This document shows, in pieces, positions 7,759 through 17,070 of a stretch of DNA of 64,000 bases. How positions within the stretch are numbered: the stretch's first letter is position 1; the number at the start of each line of letters is the position of its first letter. Below the pieces are notes generated by a model. That model ran no database searches, was not told the origin of the DNA, and worked only from the letters and a program-made list of their open reading frames with translations. The stretch is from assembly GCF_000374025.1 (NCBI RefSeq), contig NZ_KB893180.1, forward strand, positions 1 through 64,000. The letters run 5' to 3'. The stretch is from Spirosoma panaciterrae DSM 21099. Its GTDB lineage: Bacteria; Bacteroidota; Bacteroidia; Cytophagales; Spirosomataceae. Made by a program: the position numbers and the translations under genes.

Positions 7759-9039
7759 TTACCGACGGGTAAAGGCTACCCGACGGGAGTCGAGTTTCAG
7801 GAAAATAAACAGCAAAATCGAGAACGACCAGAGCGACGAGCCACCATAACTAAAGAAAGGCAATGGAATCCCGATAACGGGCATGAGGCCAATGGTCATG
7901 CCAATGTTGACCATTATGTGGAAAAAGATAATACCCGCCACACAGTAGCCATACACCCGCGCAAATTTGGTCCGCTGTTTTTCGGCCAGAATGACGATGC
8001 GTATCAACAAAGCCACAAACAGAGAGATGACAACCAATGCGCCAATAAACCCGTGTTCTTCACCGATTGTACAGAAAATAAAGTCGGTGCTTTGCTCGGG
8101 TACGAAGTCGAATTTGGTTTGAGTACCTTCCAGGAACCCTTTTCCCTGTAATCGGCCTGAACCGATGGCAATTTTAGCCTGGGTAACGTTCCAGCCTACG
8201 CCGAGCGGGTCGATGGTAGGATCAACCAGTACTTTGATACGATTACGCTGGTGCTTCTGGAGCACATTGTTTACGAAGAAGTCAACCCCCGTTACGAAGA
8301 TCATCATCCCGATCCCGACTACGCCTATCGCCAGTAAGTTAGCCAACGTTCGGTTGTAGCGTGGCATAATCAGAATCACCAATACTGCCAATACACCGAT
8401 GCCAATAAAAATATACAGCTTAGGAAATATGAGGGCCAGGATAAACAAAGCTACGGCGCTTAAACCAACTGCCGGCATCCAACTGGGCAGGCCCTCCCGA
8501 TACAGCATAATAGCAAAGGAAGCAAATACAAGCGTTGAGCCCGTTTCGTTGGAAGCAATAATGAGCAAACAAGGCAGAATAATGATCCCTGCTACGTAAA
8601 GCAAATCCTTCTGTTTGCTCAGGTTGATTCCCGGCACATCGAGGTATTTTGCCAGGGCCAGCGCCGTTGCCACTTTTGTAAACTCGGCAGGCTGAATCTG
8701 AAATGAGCCAAACTTAAACCACGACCGCGATCCGTTGATATTGCTTCCGGCTACAAGTACCAGAATCAGCATCAGAATCATAAACCCGTAAAAGACGAAC
8801 GCGAACGTATCGAAAAACGTGTGGTTCACTACCAGAATACAAATAATCAGAATCACCGTTGTACCGATCCACATCAATTGCTTTCCGGCATTGGTCGACA
8901 TATCGAAAGGACTTGTATGGAACTCAGGAGTATATACAGCGGCATACACATTGAGCCACCCCAGCGTTACGAGGCATAGATAGAGCAGCAGCGTAAGCCA
9001 GTCAATATTTTGCGAAAAGGGGTCGTTTTGGCGAGCCAA
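7759..9039 (-). CDS. rodA: Peptidoglycan polymerase RodA (SEDS family)
   Basis: 426 residues and ten membrane helices of the FtsW/RodA/SpoVE family. RodA is the glycosyltransferase that polymerises lipid II in the elongasome together with PBP2. Recognisable features are the DWLTLLLYLCLVTLGWLNVY first helix, GSRSWFKFGSFQIQPAEFTK (the RWI/QPAE-type motif), and EEHGFIGALVVI and IPLPFFSYGGSSLWS near the C-terminus. The start is TTG at 9039: a stop codon lies two codons upstream in frame and no ATG occurs before the second helix. The gene follows mrdA by 111 bases, the usual mrdA-rodA pair. Confidence 0.95.
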   Translation of the reverse strand: MARQNDPFSQNIDWLTLLLYLCLVTLGWLNVYAAVYTPEFHTSPFDMSTNAGKQLMWIGTTVILIICILVVNHTFFDTFAFVFYGFMILMLILVLVAGSNINGSRSWFKFGSFQIQPAEFTKVATALALAKYLDVPGINLSKQKDLLYVAGIIILPCLLIIASNETGSTLVFASFAIMLYREGLPSWMPAVGLSAVALFILALIFPKLYIFIGIGVLAVLVILIMPRYNRTLANLLAIGVVGIGMMIFVTGVDFFVNNVLQKHQRNRIKVLVDPTIDPLGVGWNVTQAKIAIGSGRLQGKGFLEGTQTKFDFVPEQSTDFIFCTIGEEHGFIGALVVISLFVALLIRIVILAEKQRTKFARVYGYCVAGIIFFHIMVNIGMTIGLMPVIGIPLPFFSYGGSSLWSFSILLFIFLKLDSRRVAFTRR

Positions 9040-9150
9040 TGTTTAATTCGGTTTTCAGTGTATGATTTACGGTTTTCAAATTGCGGAAGGCTGATGCACG
9101 AAACTACGGACACGCGCGAGCCCTCCATACCCTGAAAATCGCAAACTTGA

Positions 9151-11109
9151 TTAATTTCCTGACGCTCCGGTTATCGTCACAGCTTTCGGTTTGGTAGCCG
9201 TCATCAGGGGTTTCGGAGCTGCTGGTTTCTGTGTAGTGTCTTTGTCCTTCTTTGGTGTCACTGGCTTCTTGGCATCAAAGAGGAATTGAGCGGGTGGCAT
9301 ATAATTCGACGCTTTCACCTGGGCATCCAAAACGGTAGCTTCGGTCTTGCGTTTCAGGTATCGTTCGGCCACCAGCGCTGCCACCGAAGCTGCTGCTTTT
9401 CCGCCCCAGCCAGCATTTTCAACAAACACCGCTACGGCAATTTTAGGGTCGTTCATCGGAGCGAAACCAATAAAGATCGAGTGGTCATATTTATGGCCAA
9501 ACTTAGCGTTCTGAGCCGTTCCGGTTTTGCCACATAAATCAATACCAGCAATATTGGCCAAAGGGGTTACGGTACCATGCGCTACAGCACCGCGCATCCC
9601 ATCGATGACGGGCAGATAATATTTGTAATCAATATCAGTCTGGTGCTTCACGCTGTATTCTGACGGAACGCCCACCCCTACTTTTCCAAAGCCTTTGATG
9701 TAGTGTGGTGTAATATACCACCCCCGGTTGGCAATGGTAGCCGCCAGGTTCACCAGTTTCATAGGGGTAATCAGCAGTTCACCTTCGCCAATACTGAGCG
9801 AGTACACATTCGAAAATTTCCAGCGTAGTGCCCCCCGATAGGCTTTGTCGTAGTATTCGGGTGTGGGCAAATTCCCTTTCCGTTCGAAAGGCAAATCAAC
9901 CCCCAGTCGATCACCTATACCGAATTTTTCGACCATGTCGTGCCATTCCCGCAAACCAATAGCCGACGATTTGAAGACGTTGTGCTCGCCATTATGATAG
10001 ATAAACTTGCGGAACACATTGTAGAAATACGGGTTACAGGAGTTCTGTACGGCTCCCCGCAGGTTGTTGCCCCCTCGGCAGTGACACCGCATGGGCGACC
10101 CTCCATGTCCATATACGGTATTGGGGAATAAGGTGCCCTGTTGCTGAGCAATCAGCGCCTGAATCAGTTTGAACGTGGAGCCAGGCCGATAGCTGGCCGT
10201 GGCCGGACGATTGATCAGCGGCTTGTATGGATTTTTGAGCAAAGCCCGGTAGTTTTTCGAAAAGAACCGGCTCGACAACATGTTCGGGTCGTAGGTAGGT
10301 GCCGATACCGATACCAGAATTTCGCCTGTCGACGGTTCCACAGCCAGCACCGCCCCGACTTTATTCTGCATCAGGCTATCGGCATATTTCTGAACCTCTA
10401 CATCGATGCCGGTAATCAAATTCTGACCGGCTACGGCTAACGTATCAAATGCGCCATTCTTCCAGGAGCCCTTGTTTACACCATGCACGTTCTGCATCAT
10501 GAATTTCACCCCTCGCTTGCCGCGCAACTGCTCTTCATACTGCTCCTCCAGGCCATTGTGTCCAATGTAATCGCCCTGTCGGTAGTAGACAATATCCTGA
10601 TTGTCGAGTTGTTTTTTGCTGATTTCGCTCACATATCCCAACGCATTGGCGAGTGTATGGGCGGGATAGGTCCGCATGGAACTGATCACGGGCTCAAAGC
10701 CCCGATAATCGACCAGAGCATCCTGAATACGGGCAAAATCTTCTTTAGAAAGCTGCCGTAAAAACAGCGACGGTTTGACGCGGGAGTAATTCACCGCCAA
10801 TCCCATAATGCTATCGAATTCGGGCCGGGAGATGTCCATCATCCGACAGAAAGCCGCCGTATCGGGTATACGAACCTGCTTGGGCGTGACGTATAAGTCG
10901 TAAACAGGTGTATTGTAAACGATTAACTGGTTATTCCGGTCGTAAATCTGGCCCCTGTATGGGATTTCGACCACCCGTTTAATGGAGTTCTTCGACGCTC
11001 CCAGCGAATAGGTATCGTCCAGAACCTGTAAATAAAACAAGCGGGTCAGATAAACTAAACCCACTAAGCAAAAGATGCCAATAATGACCCATCTCCGATT
11101 CTCTAACAT
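9151..11109 (-). CDS. mrdA: Penicillin-binding protein 2 (elongasome transpeptidase)
   Basis: 652-residue class B penicillin-binding protein. It has an N-terminal membrane anchor (about 8-28), a pedestal/dimerisation domain with RGQIYDRNN (52-60), and a transpeptidase domain with active-site S311-x-x-K314 (PGSTFK), S357-C-N and K528-T-G. It cross-links new peptidoglycan during side-wall growth and activates RodA, encoded just downstream. The 11 residues after the initiator up to the helix are short and basic, as usual. An Ala/Lys/Pro-rich tail follows the catalytic domain (about 600-652). The -7-like motif TAAATTTG at 11155-11148 is its probable promoter. Confidence 0.95.
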   Translation of the reverse strand: MLENRRWVIIGIFCLVGLVYLTRLFYLQVLDDTYSLGASKNSIKRVVEIPYRGQIYDRNNQLIVYNTPVYDLYVTPKQVRIPDTAAFCRMMDISRPEFDSIMGLAVNYSRVKPSLFLRQLSKEDFARIQDALVDYRGFEPVISSMRTYPAHTLANALGYVSEISKKQLDNQDIVYYRQGDYIGHNGLEEQYEEQLRGKRGVKFMMQNVHGVNKGSWKNGAFDTLAVAGQNLITGIDVEVQKYADSLMQNKVGAVLAVEPSTGEILVSVSAPTYDPNMLSSRFFSKNYRALLKNPYKPLINRPATASYRPGSTFKLIQALIAQQQGTLFPNTVYGHGGSPMRCHCRGGNNLRGAVQNSCNPYFYNVFRKFIYHNGEHNVFKSSAIGLREWHDMVEKFGIGDRLGVDLPFERKGNLPTPEYYDKAYRGALRWKFSNVYSLSIGEGELLITPMKLVNLAATIANRGWYITPHYIKGFGKVGVGVPSEYSVKHQTDIDYKYYLPVIDGMRGAVAHGTVTPLANIAGIDLCGKTGTAQNAKFGHKYDHSIFIGFAPMNDPKIAVAVFVENAGWGGKAAASVAALVAERYLKRKTEATVLDAQVKASNYMPPAQFLFDAKKPVTPKKDKDTTQKPAAPKPLMTATKPKAVTITGASGN

Positions 11110-11147
11110 GAGAATATACTCCGTTCAATCAAGCTATGTACTCTACA

Positions 11148-11155
11148 CAAATTTA
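11148..11155 (-). promoter_or_regulatory. Promoter -7 element of mrdA-rodA
   Basis: TAAATTTG on the minus strand matches TAnnTTTG exactly, about 39 bases before the mrdA ATG. No clear -33 TTTG is present, because that position falls inside the palindromic repeat at 11156-11229. Confidence 0.3.
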
Positions 11156-11229
11156 ATGATGAATTATGAATTATGAATGAGGAATTGATCGCTATCGTGT
11201 AAATCATTCTTCATTCATAATTCATCATC
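11156..11229. repeat. Palindromic intergenic repeat with tandem GAATTAT words
   Basis: GAATTATGAATGAGGAA (11168-11184) pairs 16 of 17 with 11207-11223. Because the word GAATTAT is repeated in tandem, a second register (11157-11172) pairs just as well. The loop side carries GTAAATCAT (11199-11207), the complement of the ATGATTTAC core also found at 35622-35630 and 51980-51988. It separates the mrdA promoter from the stop of the lactonase gene at 11236. Confidence 0.65.
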
Positions 11230-11235
11230 AAATCT

Positions 11236-12276
11236 TCACCATCCTTTAGCAAACGTACGAATCCGGCAGAGGTACATATCGGCGGTAATATAAAGTGTGG
11301 TACCATCATCGCCCCAGGCGCAGTTGGCCGTATCAGCTCCTACTTTAATATGACCCAGTAGGTCGTAGGGGCCGGTTCCCTGGGTAGGTGCCATCACCAG
11401 TACGCCTTTTCCACCCGTTACCCACAGGTTACCATCGCGGTCTACTTTCATACCGTCGAACCCACCTTCCAGGCCTTGTTTCTTCATTTGCTCCGGCCCG
11501 AACACCATCCGACCTTTCCCAACCGATCCATCGGCCTGTATGGGATAGGCCATCACTACCGGACGCATCGGATCTGACTGCGCCACATACAGAATTTTCT
11601 CGTCGGGCGAGAGCGCAATCCCATTCGGGCGGCTCAAATCGCTCACCACAATGGATACCTGCCCGGGTACACCTGCCCGCTCAGGGCCTATTCGATACAC
11701 CCCAAACCCATCCGTTTCCCGCGTGGGGTCTTTCTCTTTTTTAGGCATTCCATAGGGTGGATCCGTGAAATAATAGCTCCCATTGGAGTGAGCCACCACA
11801 TCGTTGGGGCTGTTGAACCGTTTGCCGTTGTAGTTATCCGCCAGCGTGCGTTTCCCCCCCGGACTATTGAGTGGCATAGCCGTTACGCGTCGGTCGCCAT
11901 GCTCGCACGCAATCAGACGCCCCTGTTTGTCGATCGTTAACCCGTTGGAACCGGGTTCATCTCCATAAGGCCCCACCCCCGTATAGCCGGAAGGCTTCAT
12001 AAAGGGCGTAACTCCTTCTTTGTCGGTCCATTTATAAATGGTGTTTTGCGGAACATCCGAAAAGAGTAAAAAAGCCTCATTTTTTACCCAGATTGGCCCT
12101 TCGGTCCAGACAAATCCGCTGGCCAGCACCTCTATTTTAGCTTCGGCCGGAATCAATTTATCGAATCGCGGATCAGTTTTGATGATCTGTCCAATGGTTG
12201 GCAAAGGTGCATTCTGCGCAACAGTCAGGCTCTGGGTGGCCCAACCAATCAATACAAGTAAAACGGTTCTTTTCAT
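11236..12276 (-). CDS. Exported SMP-30/gluconolactonase family protein
   Basis: 346 residues: a signal peptide (cleavage near TVAQ), then a six-bladed SMP-30/Gluconolactonase/LRE-like propeller. The blade and metal-site motifs are GFVWTEGPIWV, EPGSNGLTIDKQGRLIACEHGDRRV (split here only by description), FNSPNDVVAHSNGSYYFTDP, RPNGIALSPDE and GGFDGMKVDRDGNLWVTG. Family members hydrolyse sugar lactones with a divalent metal bound by Glu, Asn and Asp; the ExP...N..D pattern fits. The substrate is not predictable. It is monocistronic and divergent from the DUF1801 gene. Confidence 0.9.
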   Translation of the reverse strand: MKRTVLLVLIGWATQSLTVAQNAPLPTIGQIIKTDPRFDKLIPAEAKIEVLASGFVWTEGPIWVKNEAFLLFSDVPQNTIYKWTDKEGVTPFMKPSGYTGVGPYGDEPGSNGLTIDKQGRLIACEHGDRRVTAMPLNSPGGKRTLADNYNGKRFNSPNDVVAHSNGSYYFTDPPYGMPKKEKDPTRETDGFGVYRIGPERAGVPGQVSIVVSDLSRPNGIALSPDEKILYVAQSDPMRPVVMAYPIQADGSVGKGRMVFGPEQMKKQGLEGGFDGMKVDRDGNLWVTGGKGVLVMAPTQGTGPYDLLGHIKVGADTANCAWGDDGTTLYITADMYLCRIRTFAKGW

Positions 12277-12377
12277 AAGGAATGTCAGGAATTAGGTCAA
12301 TGATACAAAGAAGCTTAGGTATTCGATGAGGAAAAGCGGATAACGAACTGCTTATAATGTTCTGACAAACTATACTA

Positions 12378-12773
12378 ATGGATAAGTCTACTAAAACTCA
12401 ATTCGCTACTGTCGATGAGTACATTGCGTCCCAACCCGAATCGACCCACGCTACCTTACAGCAAATCCGGCAGATTATCCGGCAGGCCGCTCCTGATGCC
12501 GAAGAAATCATCAGTTACCAGATGCCGGGTTACCGATCGGATGGTAAATTGATCTGGTTTGCGGCTGCCAAACATCATTACGGCATCTATGTCGTGCCCG
12601 CCATCCTGAAAGAATTCAAAGAGCGGCTCAGTGCCTATACGATGACGAAATCAGCCATTCATATTCCACTCGACGCACCTATACCAACTGACCTTCTTAC
12701 CGAGATCGTCCAGTATGGTGTCCGGAAGAATCGAACGCTGAAATTGATGCAGGAGCAGGCTAAAAAGCGATAA
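12378..12773 (+). CDS. DUF1801 (YdhG-like) family protein
   Basis: 131 residues. The sequence VDEYIASQPESTHATLQQIR with APDAEEIISYQMPGYRSDGK and a terminal VRKNRTLKLM is characteristic of DUF1801/YdhG proteins, small cytosolic proteins with a frataxin-related fold sometimes annotated as iron chaperones. The activity here is unverified. The next gene starts one base after its stop, so the two form an operon. Confidence 0.88.
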   Translation: MDKSTKTQFATVDEYIASQPESTHATLQQIRQIIRQAAPDAEEIISYQMPGYRSDGKLIWFAAAKHHYGIYVVPAILKEFKERLSAYTMTKSAIHIPLDAPIPTDLLTEIVQYGVRKNRTLKLMQEQAKKR

Positions 12774-12774
12774 C

Positions 12775-13230
12775 ATGCTACAGGAATTACCGCTGCGAAT
12801 TGTGCTGGTGAAGCCTCCGATGGGTGTCGATTTTGGCTTACAACAAGGAAGCGGCCACACCTACCAGACCATCCAGACACAACGGTCGACTACACACGAC
12901 CTGGTATTCTCGTTTACGGTACGCGTAAAAGGCGAGGCTTCTACCGACCCGTTGCCCACTCTGTTGGGCCCCTTTGTACAAGGCCCTCCCGGCGGACGTT
13001 TTGTGTATCTGGATATTGGCACAGCCGCCGGTCAGCACGATTCCGAATGGAGCCGACGCCTGAAAGTCCCCTTGTCCATTACATGGCATCTTCTTGAGCA
13101 GGCCGCTCTCAATCCCGATCAAATCCTGGAAACACAAGTTCCAGGAACGGGTAGAGATGGCACACCAACCTGCGGAACCGTAAAGCCATTTGCAGGCTGG
13201 CAACTGGTTAATCAATTTGGAGGGTCGTAA
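12775..13230 (+). CDS. DUF5990-like hypothetical protein
   Basis: 151 residues, no signal peptide or membrane helix. The opening LPLRIVLVKPPMGVDFGLQ and the middle part LGPFVQGPPGGRFVYLDIGT look like DUF5990, a family of unknown function in Bacteroidota and Actinobacteria; I recall the family only from these motifs, so the label is moderate. It starts immediately after the DUF1801 stop codon and is probably cotranslated. About 140 bases without obvious features follow before the next gene. Confidence 0.75.
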   Translation: MLQELPLRIVLVKPPMGVDFGLQQGSGHTYQTIQTQRSTTHDLVFSFTVRVKGEASTDPLPTLLGPFVQGPPGGRFVYLDIGTAAGQHDSEWSRRLKVPLSITWHLLEQAALNPDQILETQVPGTGRDGTPTCGTVKPFAGWQLVNQFGGS

Positions 13231-13373
13231 CTAGTCCTAAAACAGAGAAACTCAGTAGAAGTAGAAAGGCCGTAATCAGGAGTCGCTCCTTCCCTGCTTC
13301 GAACCTGTTTGCTAAAAATCACCTGATTTCGCTTATTTTTAAAAAATTTTATTTTCCCCTATCTTAATCGTAC

Positions 13374-14813
13374 ATGGAAAACAACAAACAGGCGACTTCA
13401 CCAAACAACGATTCTCAATCGTCACGGCGGTCGTTTCTGAAAACCCTTGGCTTAGCGGGTACAGCCGCTGCTGCTGCCCCAGCCGCCTTAGCCGAAACGA
13501 CCTCATCCAATGCCGTTATTCCGCAGTACCTGAATCTGGTGCGAAGCCATAGCAGTACCGCAGCCAATGACAAAGTACGTATTGCCCTCATTGGTACCGG
13601 CGGTATGGGTATGGGCGATACCCAAACGGCGCTCATGGTCAATGGGGTCGAAATGGTGGCTGCCTGCGACCTATACGATGGCCGCTTACGCCGGGCCAAA
13701 GAGCTTTGGGGCGAAAACCTCGCTGTTACCAAAGATTACCGCCAGATTCTGGAACGTAGCGATGTCGATGCCATCATCAACGGCACGACTGACCACTGGC
13801 ATGAAAAAATCTCATCCGATGCCATGCGCAAAGGCAAGCACGTATACTGCGAAAAGCCGATGGTGCAGAAGTTTGAAGATGGGCATACGCTGATCAAAGT
13901 CGCCAAAGAAACGGGTAAAGTATTTCAGGTTGGTAGCCAGTTTGCCAGTTCGTTGCTCATTGCCAAAGCGCGTGAACTGCTCAAAGCAGGCGACATCGGC
14001 GAACTGGTGTTTGTCGAAGCCATTTATGACCGTCATAGTGCACAGGGAGCCTGGCAATACTCGGTTCCACCCGATGCCTCTCCCCAAACGGTTGATTGGG
14101 ATACCTATCTGGGCAGCGCCCCCAAACGCCCCTGGGACCCACTCCGTTTTTTCCGCTGGCGGAACTACATCGACTATGGTACGGGTATTGCCGGTGATTT
14201 GTACGTTCACCTGCTGACATCGCTCCACTGCATCACGGGCTCTAAAGGCCCTACACGCGTATACTCTACGGGCGGCACCCGCTACTGGAAAGATGGCCGT
14301 GATGTACCCGATATTCAACTGAGCATTTACGACTACCCCAAAACAGCCGAACATCCCGAATTTAACCTGACTACCCGCTCGAACTTCGAAGACGGTGGCG
14401 GTGGCAATTACCTGGTTCGGCTGGTGGGTACGGAAGGTGACCTGTCGCTTGGATTCGACAGTCTGACCGTTCACCGGAACAAATTCCCGAAAGAGCCGGG
14501 TATGTCGATTGATAATTTCCCGAAAGACCAGAAGGAACTCTACATTGCTGAATACAACAAACTGTATCCGCAAAAGCCCGAACTGGTTGGTCCGAAGGAG
14601 TTCAAGTACGCATTCCCGAAAGAATACAAAGGCGACCGCTACGAGCACTTCGTCAATTTCTTCAACTCGATCCGAACAGGGGCACCGAACGTAGAAGATG
14701 CCACCTTTGGGTTAAGAGCCTGTGGGCCAACGCAGTGTGGCAACATGAGCTATTACCAGAAGAAAATCGTTAGCTGGGACCCAATCAACATGAAGATCGT
14801 GGGGGCGTCCTAA
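13374..14813 (+). CDS. Tat-exported Gfo/Idh/MocA family oxidoreductase
   Basis: 479 residues. A twin-arginine signal (SRRSFLKTLGLAGTAAAAA, about 16-36) directs the folded, NAD(P)-loaded enzyme to the periplasm. A Rossmann domain follows with IALIGTGGMGMGD, ACDLYDGR and the conserved EKPM motif (KGKHVYCEKPMVQ). The C-terminal half is the alpha/beta substrate domain of the GFO_IDH_MocA type. Such exported members in Bacteroidota are usually linked to sugar or cyclitol breakdown, but no sugar gene adjoins it. The 13-bp terminator right after it indicates a single-gene unit. Confidence 0.92.
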   Translation: MENNKQATSPNNDSQSSRRSFLKTLGLAGTAAAAAPAALAETTSSNAVIPQYLNLVRSHSSTAANDKVRIALIGTGGMGMGDTQTALMVNGVEMVAACDLYDGRLRRAKELWGENLAVTKDYRQILERSDVDAIINGTTDHWHEKISSDAMRKGKHVYCEKPMVQKFEDGHTLIKVAKETGKVFQVGSQFASSLLIAKARELLKAGDIGELVFVEAIYDRHSAQGAWQYSVPPDASPQTVDWDTYLGSAPKRPWDPLRFFRWRNYIDYGTGIAGDLYVHLLTSLHCITGSKGPTRVYSTGGTRYWKDGRDVPDIQLSIYDYPKTAEHPEFNLTTRSNFEDGGGGNYLVRLVGTEGDLSLGFDSLTVHRNKFPKEPGMSIDNFPKDQKELYIAEYNKLYPQKPELVGPKEFKYAFPKEYKGDRYEHFVNFFNSIRTGAPNVEDATFGLRACGPTQCGNMSYYQKKIVSWDPINMKIVGAS

Positions 14814-14834
14814 ACCGAATGGATTATCAGAAAA

Positions 14835-14873
14835 CGGCCTTCGGCTTCCTGACCTCTGGAAAGCCGAAGGCCG
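14835..14873 (+). terminator. Terminator of the Gfo/Idh gene
   Basis: A perfect 13-bp stem CGGCCTTCGGCTT (14835-14847) with AAGCCGAAGGCCG (14861-14873), followed by ATTCTATTTTA. It lies 22 bases after the stop codon at 14813 and also faces the convergent AraC gene. Confidence 0.8.
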
Positions 14874-14946
14874 ATTCTATTTTACCTTGTTATGTTAGAA
14901 ATGACTTTTATAAAACCATACTTTCGACACGTTAACAATAGATGGG

Positions 14947-15768
14947 CTATCCCACAGCTAAGGATTCCGGTAGGCTGTTTGGACTATAGCCAAATTGCTT
15001 TTTGAAGGCGTAAGAAAAATGCGACAGGTTTTCAAAGCCCGCGTCAATATACACATCAGACGGTTTTCTCTTTTTTACAGCAATCTGATAGTAAGCGAGT
15101 TCCAACCGTTTTTGGGTTAGCCATCGGCCGGGCGTTATGCTGAAGATCTTTTTGAAATCCTTTTTGAACGTCGTCAGGCTTCGGCCTGTCAGGTAGCCAA
15201 ATTTTTCCAGGGGAAGATTGAACATAAAATTCTGCTCCATGAAATCAGCCAAGTCAATTTTGCCAGGCTCTTCGAACGAGCTGAGAATCTGAGTCGCCTG
15301 CTGATCGAACGCCTGCAAAAGAGTTAACGTTTCCTGCACTTTTATATCAGCCATATCGGCAGGCAGTACATCTGTTATGTCGAAATAAGGCAATAGCGAC
15401 TGAAATAGGCCATCGAGTACTGGATGCTTAGTAACTACATGATGTTTCGACCAGTTATGCTGGGATGTAGCGACTGGATGAACTGCATAGAATTTTCGAA
15501 GCAATTCTTCGGGCAACAACACCGAAATGGATTTGAATGGACCCTTGTCAGCCGGAAACTTAGCCATTCTGCCTAACTGATTACGCGGTATAAGAATCGT
15601 ATCGCCAACCTGAAAAGTATGTGTATGCTGGCTGTACGCAATGCTAATCGTCCCTGAAAAGATATGTACCAGCGCATGTTGCGACAGAATCACCTCCCGA
15701 CTGTGGTGTCTTTCCCTGATACAGGACAAAAATACGCTTGCTCTGGTTTGGGCTCCCGAATATTCCAT
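14947..15768 (-). CDS. AraC family transcriptional regulator
   Basis: 273 residues. The N-terminal part (about 20-110) is a cupin-like sensor domain (FSGTISIAYSQHTHTFQVGDTILIPR). The C-terminal part (about 175-268) is an AraC double helix-turn-helix with LTTFKKDFKKIFSITPGRWL and the signature AGFENLSHFSYAFKKQFGYSP. It probably controls the frameshifted reductase directly downstream of its neighbour region (15940-16970) or itself; there is no direct evidence for targets. About 170 bases upstream of its ATG hold no clear promoter. Confidence 0.9.
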   Translation of the reverse strand: MEYSGAQTRASVFLSCIRERHHSREVILSQHALVHIFSGTISIAYSQHTHTFQVGDTILIPRNQLGRMAKFPADKGPFKSISVLLPEELLRKFYAVHPVATSQHNWSKHHVVTKHPVLDGLFQSLLPYFDITDVLPADMADIKVQETLTLLQAFDQQATQILSSFEEPGKIDLADFMEQNFMFNLPLEKFGYLTGRSLTTFKKDFKKIFSITPGRWLTQKRLELAYYQIAVKKRKPSDVYIDAGFENLSHFSYAFKKQFGYSPNSLPESLAVG

Positions 15769-15939
15769 ACAATAAAAGTAGGCACTGAACTATTTTTTAC
15801 ACCGTTCTGAGCAGCTTAATAAGTATCCGTTGCCTTTCCTGAATTCGAAACAAAGTGGCTGATTTTGTTCAGAGGGTATAGTACATTTTTAAAAGGTTTT
15901 CTCCAAACGTTAGCATCTGCCCTATGGCTTACAAAGTGA

Positions 15940-16970
15940 TTATTTTACAAGCTGTAACCGAATTAAGCTTTCGGCACTGGCGACAATAGCCTCTTTATTG
16001 GAACGGGGTTGCCAGTTCAGTAAATGGCGGGCTTTTTCGTTACTGGCCCGTTTGACTAATCCCAAATGCGGAAGAATCAATCGGACCTCCGGATTAAACC
16101 AGCTTACGATCCGGATCAACCAGTTGGGTAGTTCGCGAGTAGGCACTTTATCGGCCTGTTTACCCAAGCGAGCCCGTATGATATTTGCTATATCCAGTAA
16201 TGAAATCGACTCCCCTGCGACGGCAATAAACCGTTCACCATTTGCTTTCGGTGACGTCATCGCGTTGAGGTGTAGCGATGCTACGTCACGCACGTCTACA
16301 TATCCAGAGATTATTTTAGGACAGCCCGCCAATTCACCATTGAGCATCCGGTGAATGATTTGAATCGAATGCGTATAATCAGCCGATAAAACAGGGCCCA
16401 GCACACCAGTAGGATTCACCGTCGACAACTCCATCCCCCCCCTTCTTTGGCAATAAAATCCCAAGCGATCTGTTCGGCCAATGTTTTGGATTTCTGATAA
16501 GGGGGAACGTCGTTTGCCAGATCTGTCCAGTCAGTTTCGGTATAGGGTGTGGCTTTGTTCGTACCGAAACCAATCGCGCCAAACGCTGATGTTAGAACAA
16601 CTCGCTTTACGCCAGCATCACGGGCAGCTCGCAACACCCGCAAGACGCCCTCACGAGCGGGTCGAATGAAATCATCTTCGGACTTTGCATCGATCTTAGG
16701 CGTTGGTGACGCAACGTGCAGCACATAGGCACAACCGGCTGCTGCTTCGTGCCACCCTTTGTCACTGACAAGGTCAGCTTCTATAAATGATAGCGAGTCA
16801 AAAGAATTAATTCCGCCGGTTTTCAACATATCCCGAACCTCATCCGACCTGCTTAACGAACGTAATGTAGCCCGGACGGTATAGCCAGACTGCAAGAGTT
16901 GTATGATGCAATACGAAGCAATAAAACCGGAGCCTCCCGTGACCAACACTGTTTGATTTTGCCTTTCCAT
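15940..16970 (-). pseudogene. NAD-dependent epimerase / dihydroflavonol-reductase-like gene, frameshifted at a G tract
   Basis: Two overlapping frames together make one extended-SDR protein of about 340 residues. The first (16970 to 16416) has the nucleotide-binding VLVTGGSGFIASYCIIQLL, ATLRS and the active-site YQKSK. It then runs into WSCRR and a stop. The second (in frame to 15940) continues with MELSTVNPTGVLGPVL, DVRDVASLHLNAM and a normal C-terminus. The break is at a run of eight G (minus strand; 16442-16435); nine or six would restore the frame. Whether this is a sequencing error, a dead gene or a phase-variable switch cannot be told here. ATG at 16970 is preferred over a start at 17006 because a -7-like TAGTTTTG lies at 16995-16988. 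Confidence 0.8.
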
Positions 16971-17070
16971 TGTTTTCTTTTTGATGGCAAAACTAAAAGC
17001 TGACATCGCTGCCAGCTTTGTTGAAAAGGCGGAATATAGTTTGTTTAAAAGGCCGCAATGCTAGGCACTT

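Noticed and set aside
11157..11229. Tandem GAATTAT words considered as a CRISPR or simple-repeat array
   Set aside because: There are no spacers of constant length and only two or three word copies; the inverted pairing explains it.
12340..12370. A sigma-70-like TATAAT upstream of the DUF1801 gene
   Set aside because: No -35 partner is present, and Bacteroidota use a different consensus.
13812..14648. A 278-codon open frame antisense to the Gfo/Idh gene
   Set aside because: The sense gene has full-length family motifs; the antisense product has no domain-like order.
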